From: Glandiceps talaboti
Lineage: Eukaryota; Hemichordata; Enteropneusta; Spengelidae
Reading direction: 5' to 3'
Length of the DNA stretch: 64,000 nucleotides
Assembly (NCBI RefSeq): GCF_964340395.1
Contig: NC_135554.1
Span: 1,456,001-1,520,000, forward strand
The notes below the pieces were generated by a model. The model made no database searches and had not been told where the DNA came from. It saw only the letters and a list, made by a program, of their open reading frames with translations. A program made the translations under genes and the position numbers. Shown here piece after piece: positions 33,881 through 46,218 of the stretch (the stretch's first letter is position 1; every line of letters starts with the position of its first letter).

Positions 33881-36800
33881 ACGGTTGATGAGACCTAACT
33901 GCTACATGGCATCACATTGAAATCCACAGTACAGTTGATGAGACCTAACTGCTACATGACATCACATTGAAATCCACAGTACAGTTGATGAGACCTAACT
34001 GCTACATGACATCACATTGAAATCCACAGTACAGTTGATGAGACCTAACTGCTACATGACATCACATTGAAATCCACAGTACAGTTGATGAGACCTAACT
34101 GCTACATGCCATCACATTGAAATCCACAGTACAGTTGATGAGACCTAACTGCTACATGACATCACATTGAAATCCACAGTACAGTTGATGAGACCTAACT
34201 GCTACATGACATCAGATTGAAATCCACAGTACAGTTGATGAGACCTAACTGCTACATGACATCACATTGAAATCCACAGTACAGTTGATGAGACCTAACT
34301 GCTACATGACATCACATTGAAATCCACAGTACAGTTGATGAGACCTAACTGCTACATGACATCACATTGAAATCCACAGTACAGTGGATGAGACCTAACT
34401 GCTACATGACATCACATTGAAATCCACAGTACAGTTGATGAGACCTAACTGCTACATGACATCACATTGAAATCCACAGTACAGTTGATGAGACCTAACT
34501 GCTACATGACATCACATTGAAATCCACAGTACAGTTGATGAGACATAACTTCTACATGCCATCACATTGAAATCCACAGTACAGTTGATGAGACCTAACT
34601 GCTACATGACATCACATTGAAATCCACAGTACAGTTGATGAGACCTAACTGCTACATGACATCACATTGAAATCCACAGTACAGTGGATGAGACCTAACT
34701 GCTACATGACATCACATTCAAATCCACAGTACAGTTGATGAGACCTAACTGCTACATGGCATCACATTGAAATCCACAGTACAGTTTATGAGACCTAACT
34801 GCTACATGCCATCACATTGAAATCCAGAGTACAGTTGATGAGATCTAACTGCTACATGACATCACATTGAAATCCACAGTACAGTTGATGAGACCTAACT
34901 GCTACATGACATCACATTGAAATCCACAGTACAGTTGATGAGACCTAACTGCTACATGACATCACATTGAAATCCACAGTACAGTTGATGAGACCTAACT
35001 GCTACATGGCATCACATTGAAATCCACAGTACAGTTGATGAGACCTAACTTCTACATGACATCACATTGAAATCCACAGTACAGTTGATGAGACCTAACT
35101 GCTACATGACATCACATTGAAATCCACAGTACAGTTGATGAGACCTAACTGCTACATGCCATCAGATTGAAATCCACAGTACAGTTGATGAGACCTAACT
35201 GCTACATGACATCACATTGAAATCCACAGTACAGTTGATGAGACCTAACTGCTACATACCATCACATTGAAATCCACAGTACAGTTGATGAGACTTAACT
35301 GCTACATGACATCACATTGAAATCCACAGTACAGTTGATGAGACCTAACTGCTACATGACATCACATTGAAATCCACAGTACAGTTGATGAGACATAACT
35401 GCTACATGGCATCACATTGAAATCCACAGTACAGTTGATGAGACCTAACTGCTACATGGCATCACATTGAAATCCACAGTACAGTTGATGAGACCTAACT
35501 GCTACATGACATCACATTGAAATCCACAGTACAGTTGATGAGACCTAACTGCTACATGACATCACATTGAAATCCACAGTACAGTTGATGAGACCTAACT
35601 GCTACATGGCATCACATTGAAATCCACAGTACAGTTGATGAGACCTAACTGCTACATGACATCACATTGAAATCCACAGTACAGTTGATGAGATCTAACT
35701 GCTACATGGCATCACATTGAAATCCACAGTACAGTTGATGAGACCTAACTGCTACATGACATCACATTGAAATCCACAGTACAGTTGATGAGACCTAACT
35801 GCTACATGACATCACATTGAAATCCACAGTACAGTTGATGAGACCTAACTGCTACATGACATCACATTGAAATCCACAGTACAGTTGATGAGACCTAACT
35901 GCTACATGACATCACATTGAAATCCACAGTACAGTTGATGAGACCTAACTGCTACATGACATCACATTGAAATCCACAGTACAGTTGATGAGACCTAACT
36001 GCTACATGACATCACATTGAAATCCACAGTACAGTTGATGAGACCTAACTTCTACATGACATCACATTGAAATCCACAGTACAGTGGATGAGACCTAACT
36101 GCTACATGACATCACATTGAAATCCACAGTACAGTTGATGAGACCTAACTTCTACATGACATCACATTGAAATCCACAGTACAGTGGATGAGACCTAACT
36201 GCTACATGACATCACATTGAAATCCACAGTACAGTTGATGAGACCTAACTGCTACATGACATCACATTGAAATCCACAGTACAGTTGATGAGACATAACT
36301 TCTACATGGCATCACATTGAAATCCACAGTACAGTTGATGAGACCTAACTGCTACATGCCATCACATTGAAATCCACAGTACAGTTGATGAGACCTAACT
36401 GCTACATGACATCACATTGAAATCCACAGTACAGTTGATGAGACATAACTTCTACATGGCATCACATTGAAATCCACAGTACAGTTGATGAGACCTAACT
36501 GCTACATGCCATCACATTGAAATCCACAGTACAGTTGATGAGACCTAACTGCTACATGCCATCACATTGAAATCCACAGTACAGTTGATGAGACCTAACT
36601 GCTACATGACATCACATTGAAATCCACAGTACAGTTGATGAGACCTAACTGCTACATGCCATCACATTGAAATCCACAGTACAGTTGATGAGACCTAACT
36701 GCTACATGACATCACATTGAAATCCACAGTACAGTGGATGAGACATAACTTCTACATGCCATCACATTGAAATCCACAGTACAGTTGATGAGACCTAACT

Positions 36801-39800
36801 GCTACATGACATCACATTGAAATCCACAGTACAGTGGATGAGACATAACTTCTACATGGCATCACATTGAAATCCACAGTACAGTTGATGAGACCTAACT
36901 GCTACATGGCATCACATTGAAATCCACAGTACAGTTGATGAGACATAACTGCTACATGGTATCACATTGAAATCCACAGTACAGTTGATGAGACCTAACT
37001 GCTACATGACATCACATTGAAATCCACAGTACAGTTGATGAGACCTAACTGCTACATGCCATCACATTGAAATCCACAGTACAGTTGATGAGACCTAACT
37101 GCTACATGCCATCACATTGAAATCCACAGTACAGTTGATGAGACCTAACTGCTACATGGTATCACATTGAAATCCACAGTACAGTTGATGAGACCTAACT
37201 GCTACATGACATCACATTGAAATCCACAGTACAGTTGATAAGACATTACTTCTACATGGCATCACATTGAAATCCACAGTACAGTTGATGAGACCTAACT
37301 GCTACATGCCATCACATTGAAATCCACAGTACAGTTGATGAGACTTAACTGCTACATGACATCACATTGAAATCCACAGTACAGTTGATAAGACCTAACT
37401 GCTACATACCATCACATTGAAATCAACAGTACAGTTGATGAGACATAACTTCTACATGGCATCACATTGAAATCCACAGTACAGTGGATGAGACCTAACT
37501 GCTACATGACATCACATTGAAATCCACAGTACAGTTGATGAGACCTAACTGCTACATGACATCACATTGAAATCCACAGTACAGTTGATGAGACCTAACT
37601 GCTACATGACATCACATTGAAATCCACAGTACAGTTGATGAGATCTAACTGCTACATGACATCACATTGAAATCCACAGTACAGTTGATGAGACCTAACT
37701 GCTACATGCCATCACATTGAAATCCACAGTACAGTTGATGAGACCTAACTGCTACATGACATCACATTGAAATCCACAGTACAGTTTATGAGACCTAACT
37801 GCTACATGACATCACATTGAAATCCACAGTACAGTTGATAAGACATAACTTCTACATGGCATCACATTGAAATCCACAGTACAGTTGATGAGACCTAACT
37901 GCTACATGACATCACATTGAAATCCACAGTACAGTTGATGAGACCTAACTGCTACATGGCATCACATTGAAATCCACAGTACAGTTGATGAGACCTAACT
38001 GCTACATGGCATCACATTGAAATCCACAGTACAGTGGATGAGACCTAACTGCTACATGACATCACATTGAAATCCACAGTACAGTTGATGAGACCTAACT
38101 GCTACATGACATCACATTGAAATCCACAGTACAGTTGATGAGACCTAACTGCTACATGACATCACATTGAAATCCACAGTACAGTTGATGAGACCTAACT
38201 GCTACATGACATCACATTGAAATCCACAGTACAGTTGATGAGACCTAACTGCTACATGGCATCACATTGAAATCCACAGTACAGTTTATGAGACCTAACT
38301 GCTACATGACATCACATTGAAATCCACAGTACAGTTGATGAGACCTAACTGCTACATGGCATCACATTGAAATCCACAGTACAGTTGATGAGACCTAACT
38401 GCTACATGCCATCACATTAAAATCCACAGTACAGTTGATGAGACATAACTTCTACATGGCATCACATTGAAATCCACAGTACAGTTGATGAGACCTAACT
38501 GCTACATGCCATCACATTGAAATCCACAGTACAGTGGATGAGACCTAACTGCTACATGGCATCACATTGAAATCCACAGTACAGTTGATGAGACGTAACT
38601 GCTACATGGCATCACATTGAAATCCACAGTACAGTTGATGAGACCTAACTGCTACATGACATCACATTGAAATCCACAGTACAGTTGATGAGACATAACT
38701 GCTACATGCCATCACATTGAAATCCACAGTACAGTTTATGAGACCTAACTGCTACATGCCATCACATTGAAATCCACAGTACAGTTTATGAGACCTAACT
38801 GCTACATGACATCACATTGAAATCCACAGTACAGTTGATGAGACCTAACTGCTACATGACATCACATTGAAATCCACAGTACAGTTTATGAGACCTAACT
38901 GCTACATGACATCACATTGAAATCCACAGTACAGTTGATGAGACCTAACTTCTACATGGCATCACATTGAAATCCACAGTACAGTTGATGAGACCTAACT
39001 GCTACATGACATCACATTGAAATCCACAGTACAGTTGATGAGACATAACTGCTACATGCCATCACATTGAAATCCACAGTACAGTTGATGAGACCTAACT
39101 GCTACATGACATCACATTGAAATCCACAGTACAGTTGATGAGACCTAACTGCTACATGGCATCACATTGAAATCCACAGTACAGTTGATGAGACCTAACT
39201 GCTACATGGCATCACATTGAAATCCACAGTACAGTTGATGAGACCTAACTGCTACATGCCATCAGATTGAAATCCACAGTACAGTTGATGAGACCTAACT
39301 GCTACATGCCATCACATTGAAATCCAGAGTACAGTTGATGAGATCTAACTGCTACATGCCATCACATTGAAATCCACAGTACAGTTGATGAGACCTAACT
39401 GCTACATGGCATCACATTGAAATCCACAGTACAGTTGATGAGACCTAACTGCTACATGACATCACATTGAAATCCACAGTACAGTTGATGAGACCTAACT
39501 GCTACATGACATCACATTGAAATCCACAGTACAGTTGATGAGACCTAACTGCTACATGACATCACATTGAAATCCACAGTACAGTTGATGAGACCTAACT
39601 GCTACATGCCATCAGATTGAAATCCACAGTACAGTTGATGAGACCTAACTGCTACATGCCATCACATTGAAATCCAGAGTACAGTTGATGAGATCTAACT
39701 GCTACATGCCATCACATTGAAATCCACAGTACAGTTGATGAGACCTAACTGCTACATGGCATCACATTGAAATCCACAGTACAGTTGATGAGACCTAACT

Positions 39801-42800
39801 GCTACATGACATCACATTGAAATCCACAGTACAGTTGATGAGACCTAACTGCTACATGACATCACATTGAAATCCACAGTACAGTTGATGAGACCTAACT
39901 GCTACATGCCATCACATTGAAATCCACAGTACAGTTGATGAGACCTAACTGCTACATGACATCACATTGAAATCCACAGTACAGTTGATGAGACCTAACT
40001 GCTACATGACATCACATTGAAATCCACAGTACAGTTGATGAGACATAACTGCTACATGGCATCACATTGAAATCCACAGTACAGTGGATGAGACCTAACT
40101 GCTACATGACATCACATTGAAATCCACAGTACAGTTGATGAGACCTAACTGCTACATGGCATCACATTGAAATCCACAGTACAGTTGATGAGACTTAACT
40201 GCTACATGACATCACATTGAAATCCACAGTACAGTTGATGAGACATAACTGCTACATGACATCACATTGAAATCCACAGTACAGTTGATGAGACTTAACT
40301 GCTACATGACATCACATTGAAATCCACAGTACAGTTGATGAGACCTAACTGCTACATGGCATCACATTGAAATCCACAGTACAGTTGATGAGACCTAACT
40401 GCTACATGACATCACATTGAAATCCACAGTACAGTTGATGAGACTTAACTGCTACATGACATCACATTGAAATCCACAGTACAGTTGATGAGACCTAACT
40501 GCTACATGGCATCACATTGAAATCCACAGTACAGTTTATGAGACCTAACTGCTACATGCCATCACATTGAAATCCACAGTACAGTTGATGAGACCTAACT
40601 GCTACATGGCATCACATTGAAATCCACAGTACAGTTGATGAGACCTAACTGCTACATGCCATCACATTGAAATCCACAGTACAGTTGATGAGACCTAACT
40701 GCTACATGACATCACATTGAAATCCACAGTACAGTTGATGAGACCTAACTGCTACATGGCATCACATTGAAATCCACAGTACAGTTGATGAGACCTAACT
40801 GCTACATGGCATCACATTGAAATCCACAGTACAGTTGATGAGACCTAACTGCTACATGACATCACATTGAAATCCACAGTACAGTTGATGAGACCTAACT
40901 GCTACATGACATCACATTGAAATCCACAGTACAGTTGATGAGACCTAACTGCTACATGACATCACATTGAAATCCACAGTACAGTGGATGAGACCTAACT
41001 GCTACATGGCATCACATTGAAATCCACAGTACAGTTGATGAGACCTAACTGCTACATGACATCACATTGAAATCCACAGTACAGTGGATGAGACCTAACT
41101 GCTACATGACATCACATTGAAATCCACAGTACAGTTGATGAGACCTAACTGCTACATGACATCACATTGAAATCCACAGTACAGTTGATGAGACCTAACT
41201 GCTACATGCCATCACATTGAAATCCACAGTACAGTTGATGAGACCTAACTGCTACATGACATCACATTGAAATCCACAGTACAGTTGATGAGACCTAACT
41301 GCTACATGACATCAGATTGAAATCCACAGTACAGTTGATGAGACCTAACTGCTACATGCCATCACATTGAAATCCACAGTACAGTTGATGAGACCTAACT
41401 GCTACATGCCATCACATTGAAATCCACAGTACAGTTGATGAGACATAACTTCTACATGACATCACATTGAAATCCACAGTACAGTTGATGAGACCTAACT
41501 GCTACATGACATCACATTGAAATCCACAGTACAGTTGATGAGACCTAACTGCTACATGCCATCACATTGAAATCCACAGTACAGTTGATGAGACCTAACT
41601 GCTACATGCCATCACATTGAAATCCACAGTACAGTTGATGAGACCTAACTGCTACATGGCATCACATTGAAATCCACAGTACAGTTGATGAGACCTAACT
41701 GCTACATGGCATCACATTGAAATCCACAGTACAGTTGATGAGACCTAACTGCTACATGGCATCACATTGAAATCCACAGTACAGTTGATGAGACCTAACT
41801 GCTACATGCCATCACATTGAAATCCACAGTACAGTTGATGAGACCTAACTGCTACATGGCATCACATTGAAATCCACAGTACAGTTGATGAGACCTAACT
41901 GCTACATGACATCACATTGAAATCCACAGTACAGTTGATGAGACCTAACTGCTACATGACATCACATTGAAATCCACAGTACAGTTGATGAGACCTAACT
42001 GCTACATGGCATCACATTGAAATCCACAGTACAGTTGATGAGACCTAACTGCTACATGACATCACATTGAAATCCACAGTACAGTTGATGAGACCTAACT
42101 GCTACATGACATCACATTGAAATCCACAGTACAGTTGATGAGACGTAACTGCTACATGGCATCACATTGAAATCCACAGTACAGTTGATGAGACCTAACT
42201 GCTACATGACATCACATTGAAATCCACAGTACAGTTGATGAGACCTAACTGCTACATGACATCACATTGAAATCCACAGTACAGTTGATGAGACCTAACT
42301 GCTACATGACATCACATTGAAATCCACAGTACAGTTGATGAGACTTAACTGCTACATGGCATCACATTGAAATCCACAGTACAGTTGATGAGACCTAACT
42401 GCTACATGACATCACATTGAAATCCACAGTACAGTGGATGAGACCTAACTGCTACATGACATCACATTGAAATCCACAGTACAGTGGATGAGACCTAACT
42501 GCTACATGGCATCACATTGAAATCCACAGTACAGTTGATGAGACCTAACTGCTACATGACATCACATTGAAATCCACAGTACAGTTGATGAGACCTAACT
42601 GCTACATGCCATCACATTGAAATCCACAGTACAGTTGATGAGACATAACTGCTACATGGCATCACATTGAAATCCACAGTACAGTTGATGAGACCTAACT
42701 GCTACATGCCATCACATTGAAATCCACAGTACAGTTGATGAGACCTAACTGCTACATGCCATCACATTGAAATCCACAGTACAGTTGATGAGACCTAACT

Positions 42801-43351
42801 GCTACATGGCATCACATTGAAATCCACAGTACAGTTGATGAGACCTAACTGCTACATGCCATCACATTGAAATCCACAGTACAGTTGATGAGACCTAACT
42901 GCTACATGGCATCACATTGAAATCCACAGTACAGTTGATGAGACCTAACTGCTACATGGCATCACATTGAAATCCACAGTACAGTTGATGAGACCTAACT
43001 GCTACATGCCATCACATTGAAATCCACAGTACAGTTGATGAGATCTAACTGCTACATGCCATCACATTGAAATCCACAGTACAGTTGATGAGATCTAACT
43101 GCTACATGACATCACATTGAAATCCACAGTACAGTTGATGAGATCTAACTGCTACATGACATCACATTGAAATCCACAGTACAGTTGATGAGACCTAACT
43201 GCTACATGCCATCACATTGAAATCCACAGTACAGTTGATGAGACCTAACTGCTACATGGCATCACATTGAAATCCACAGTACAGTGGATGAGACCTAACT
43301 GCTACATGCCATCACATTGAAATCCACAGTACAGTTGATGAGACCTAACTG
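33881..43351. repeat. 50-bp satellite, 189 units plus a partial one
   Basis: The unit is ACAGTTGATGAGACCTAACT, GCTACATGACATCACATTGA, AATCCACAGT. The units keep exact 50-base phase from first to last, so there is no net indel in 9.45 kb. Variation is by substitution at a few sites: GAC/GCC/GGC before ATCACA, TTGATG/TGGATG/TTTATG, GCTACA/TCTACA and ACCT/ACAT/ATCT. Linked rare variants recur as blocks (see findings). No coding frame. Confidence 0.97.
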
Positions 43352-43562
43352 AAATTACTTTTATTATATTGTAGACTCTCACAAATTGAATGCAGAATTA
43401 AGTTTGTACAGATAAAGTTGTGAAAGGGTGCCCTCAAATGTCAGCCAGCATAGCAAATATGAGCCGGCATAGCAAATATATGCTCAAATGGATACATTTT
43501 ATTGACAATGTCAATAGGACCAAAAGGCACCTTTCCTCTAAATTGTCTCTTACACAGTGCTA
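43351..43562 (-). repeat. Dispersed repeat, copy B (inverted relative to 13.3 kb)
   Basis: Matches the reverse complement of 13,337-13,545 from GAAATTACTTTTATTATATT to TCTCTTACACAGTG. The satellite array cuts it at 43,351, whereas copy A continues further at this end. Confidence 0.75.
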
Positions 43563-44132
43563 ACAAATTCAACTGCAAACAGCTGTTTAGATTGTGTGTC
43601 ACTCAGGGTTATTCAAAAAATGCGGCATTTCCATGTGAACAACCCAGATAGGGAATGTTTATATTTTTGGTGATTACTTGCCAGTGAGTCATCAGTGAGT
43701 CAGGACTACAATAAAGTTTATACACCTCTTCTCGTTTAAAGTTTATACACCTCTTCTCGTTCAATCAGGACTATAATAAGGTTCATTTTCCTCTACTTGT
43801 TGAATCACGACTACATTAATTTATGTATAATACCTATAACTCAGAAGTTTGCATTCCAGCAATGTGTGGAGGCCCAGACATCTTTGGTTTGCCTAAGGGA
43901 GGCATTCGGTTTGAATCTTGTTAATGACGCTGTCGTTCATGTTTGTCAGTATTTATGTGCGGTTGTGTGTTTGTTTGTTTTCATAAAAATAATTAAGCTT
44001 GAGCCCCCTTTGATAAAACACAAAGCGGAAAATCAAATTTAATCTGAAAGTACCAAAAAAATGCAGTTATACTAGTCACTCTAGACGTAGTATGCAGCAG
44101 TATGATTCATGTAAAAGCCTCATACAACTCAT
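43563..44132. other. Non-coding with short direct repeats
   Basis: Contains a duplicated GTTTATACACCTCTTCTCGT (43,717 and 43,740) and a degenerate copy of the GGCATTCGGTTTGAATC motif near 43,900. The 81-codon ORF at 43,797 has no recognisable domain. Confidence 0.5.
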
Positions 44133-44617
44133 ACCAGATATGAATTGAATGCCTTCCGTAAGGGTAAAGCTGTTAGATGGATATGAACTGAATGCCTTCC
44201 GTAAGGGTAAAGCCGTTAGATGGATATGAACTGAATGCCTTCCGTAAGGGGAAAGCCATTAGATGGATATGAACTGAATGCCTTCCGTAAGGGTAAAGCC
44301 GTTAGATGGATATGAACTGAATGCCTTCCGTAAGGGGAAAGCCGTTAGATGGATATGAACTGAATGCCTTCCGTAAGGGGAAAGCCGTTAGATGGATATG
44401 AACTGAATGCCTTCCGTAAGGGGAAAGCCGTTAGATGGATATGAACTGAATGCCTTCCGTAAGGGGAAAGCCGTTAGATGGATATGAACTGAATGCCTTC
44501 CGTAAGGGTAAAGCCGTTAGATGGATATGAACTGAATGCCTTCCGTAAGGGTAAAGCCGTTAGATGGATATGAACTGAATGCCTTCCGTAAGGGTAAAGC
44601 CGTTAGATGGATATGAA
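44133..44617. repeat. 43-bp tandem array, about 11 units
   Basis: The unit is TTAGATGGATATGAACTGAA, TGCCTTCCGTAAGGGGAAAG, CCG, with GGGG/GGGT as the main variant. The first unit reads ACCAGATATGAATTGAATGC, which links it to the dispersed motif at 10,166, 18,805 and 25,118. Confidence 0.95.
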
Positions 44618-45304
44618 CGCTTAACTGTCCTGATCAAATTTCATGTGAGAACTACATTGTATTTATCAAAGCGAGTATGGCGTAGATTGTCTGCTAATAT
44701 TCGCCTATGCAACACTGCAATGCGAAAATGATATACTGCAGTTACAACATGAAATACTGCAATGCTTGGATGCCGTACGCCGGTTCGAGAATGTCATTAT
44801 GACTTGTTGATATGATGACATACTGTAATGCGAGTTTACCGTTCGCTATTATGCACTTCCAGGCACAGAGACAACTAAGAAGATATACTTGTCTGTGTTC
44901 CAGGTGAGGATGCTACATGTTGATGTACGCCCCCATGTGAAAACTTTGTAATGATGAATTGACATTATGCCATTATTCAATGACAACATGCAATAATGCA
45001 GTACTGCGATGATGACATGATATGCAGTGACTGTTTGTCGAATTGCAATGCATAATATAGTGTTTTTATTTACCCAAAAGCACAAATGAACATTACAGAT
45101 ACACATACAAAAATACTATTTCGTGGGTAAATAGGAGAATCGGGATTTAGCTTACAGCTATTCAAGCCTGTCCCCTACCATAGTTATATACAATGTTTGA
45201 CAGCAAAGTGATATAGCAAAAGGAAATACATAGTGTCTCGGAGTTCATAGTACTTATGAAGAACATACGGTAACAATAAATTGTACAGTGGTTTAATTTA
45301 CTCT
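44618..45304. other. Non-coding; right part is the LINE 3' UTR
   Basis: From about 45,050 to 45,304 the minus strand reads as a retrotransposon 3' UTR ending TGCTTTTGGGTAAATAAAAA. The left part is unrecognised; the region is rich in ATG-ATGACAT-like words. No gene is seen. Confidence 0.45.
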
Positions 45305-46218
45305 TCTAGAAGAAATTGTTTATAAGATCGCTTAAATTCGTTTAGCGTATTGATACATCTTATGTTGACAGGGATGCTATTCCAGATTTTTGCCCTGAGA
45401 AGGAGAAAGAAAACTGACCTGAATTTGTTCTGGCATAATATGGATAAATATTTTGATATGAACAGAGTCTTGTATTGTAGTTATGGTGTGAAGGTTCAAA
45501 ATAATCATACAAAGTGTGTGGTGATAGTTGATGGGTCAAGCCATGAATAAAGGAACCTATCAAATATCTATGCAGTTTAAAAACATCTAAAATATTCAAC
45601 TGAGCAAACAAAGGAGATGAGTGATCCGTTGGAGATTTAAACAAAACTGTTCGAACAATCATTTTCTGTGACATTAATATACTATTTAGATGTGATGAAT
45701 AAGTGTTACCCCAAACCTCAAGGCCATAGTTGATATGGGAGAGTATGAATGTGTTGTACAAGAGTAGTAAAATGTGTAATGGTAATATATGTCTAAGTCT
45801 ATACAAAATCCCACACTTTATTCTGATTAGCTTGTTTACCTTTTCGATGTGGTCGGACCAAGAGAGATGTTTGTCTAAAGTAATTCCCACAAAGGGGACA
45901 ACATCCTCCTCCTTGATGCTTTTGCCTTGTAATGTGATATCACCAATCAAATTTACTTTCTTTTTGCGCCCTCTAAATACGATAAAATTTGATTTTTCAC
46001 TATTTATCGTCAATTTGTTTGTATTGCACCAACGTTGAACCTCGTGTAATTGACCCGAAACATGATCCAAATTAATTTCCCCAACCTGTCAATAGGTATG
46101 AAAGAGATTGGTATCGTCTGCGAACAAACGGAAATCAAAGAAAGAGGACGAGTTTGGAAGATCATTTATATACATTTAATACGAGTATTAATATGAAGCA
46201 AGCTAGAGGAATACAGAC
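45305..46218 (-). pseudogene. Non-LTR retrotransposon RT, C-terminal part, frameshifted
   Basis: On the minus strand it begins LNVYINDLP and FRLFADDTNLFHT (catalytic F/YADD box). A frame change follows, then a long open run: WCNTNKLTINSEKSNFIVF, GITLDKHLSWSDHI, INYGLEVWGNTY. After another frame change comes IWNSIPVNIR and FKRSYKQFLLEE with a stop at about 45,305. The 5' part is missing: the right edge is exactly the TAA target site of the TIR element at 46,222. CR1/jockey-like, inactive. Confidence 0.8.

Noticed and set aside
33881-43351. CRISPR array
   Set aside because: The whole 50-bp unit repeats with no unique spacers, the DNA is eukaryotic and no cas genes are present. It is a satellite.
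44770-44800. GGTTCGAGAATG as a tRNA B box
   Set aside because: No matching A box, cloverleaf or acceptor stem can be drawn around it.
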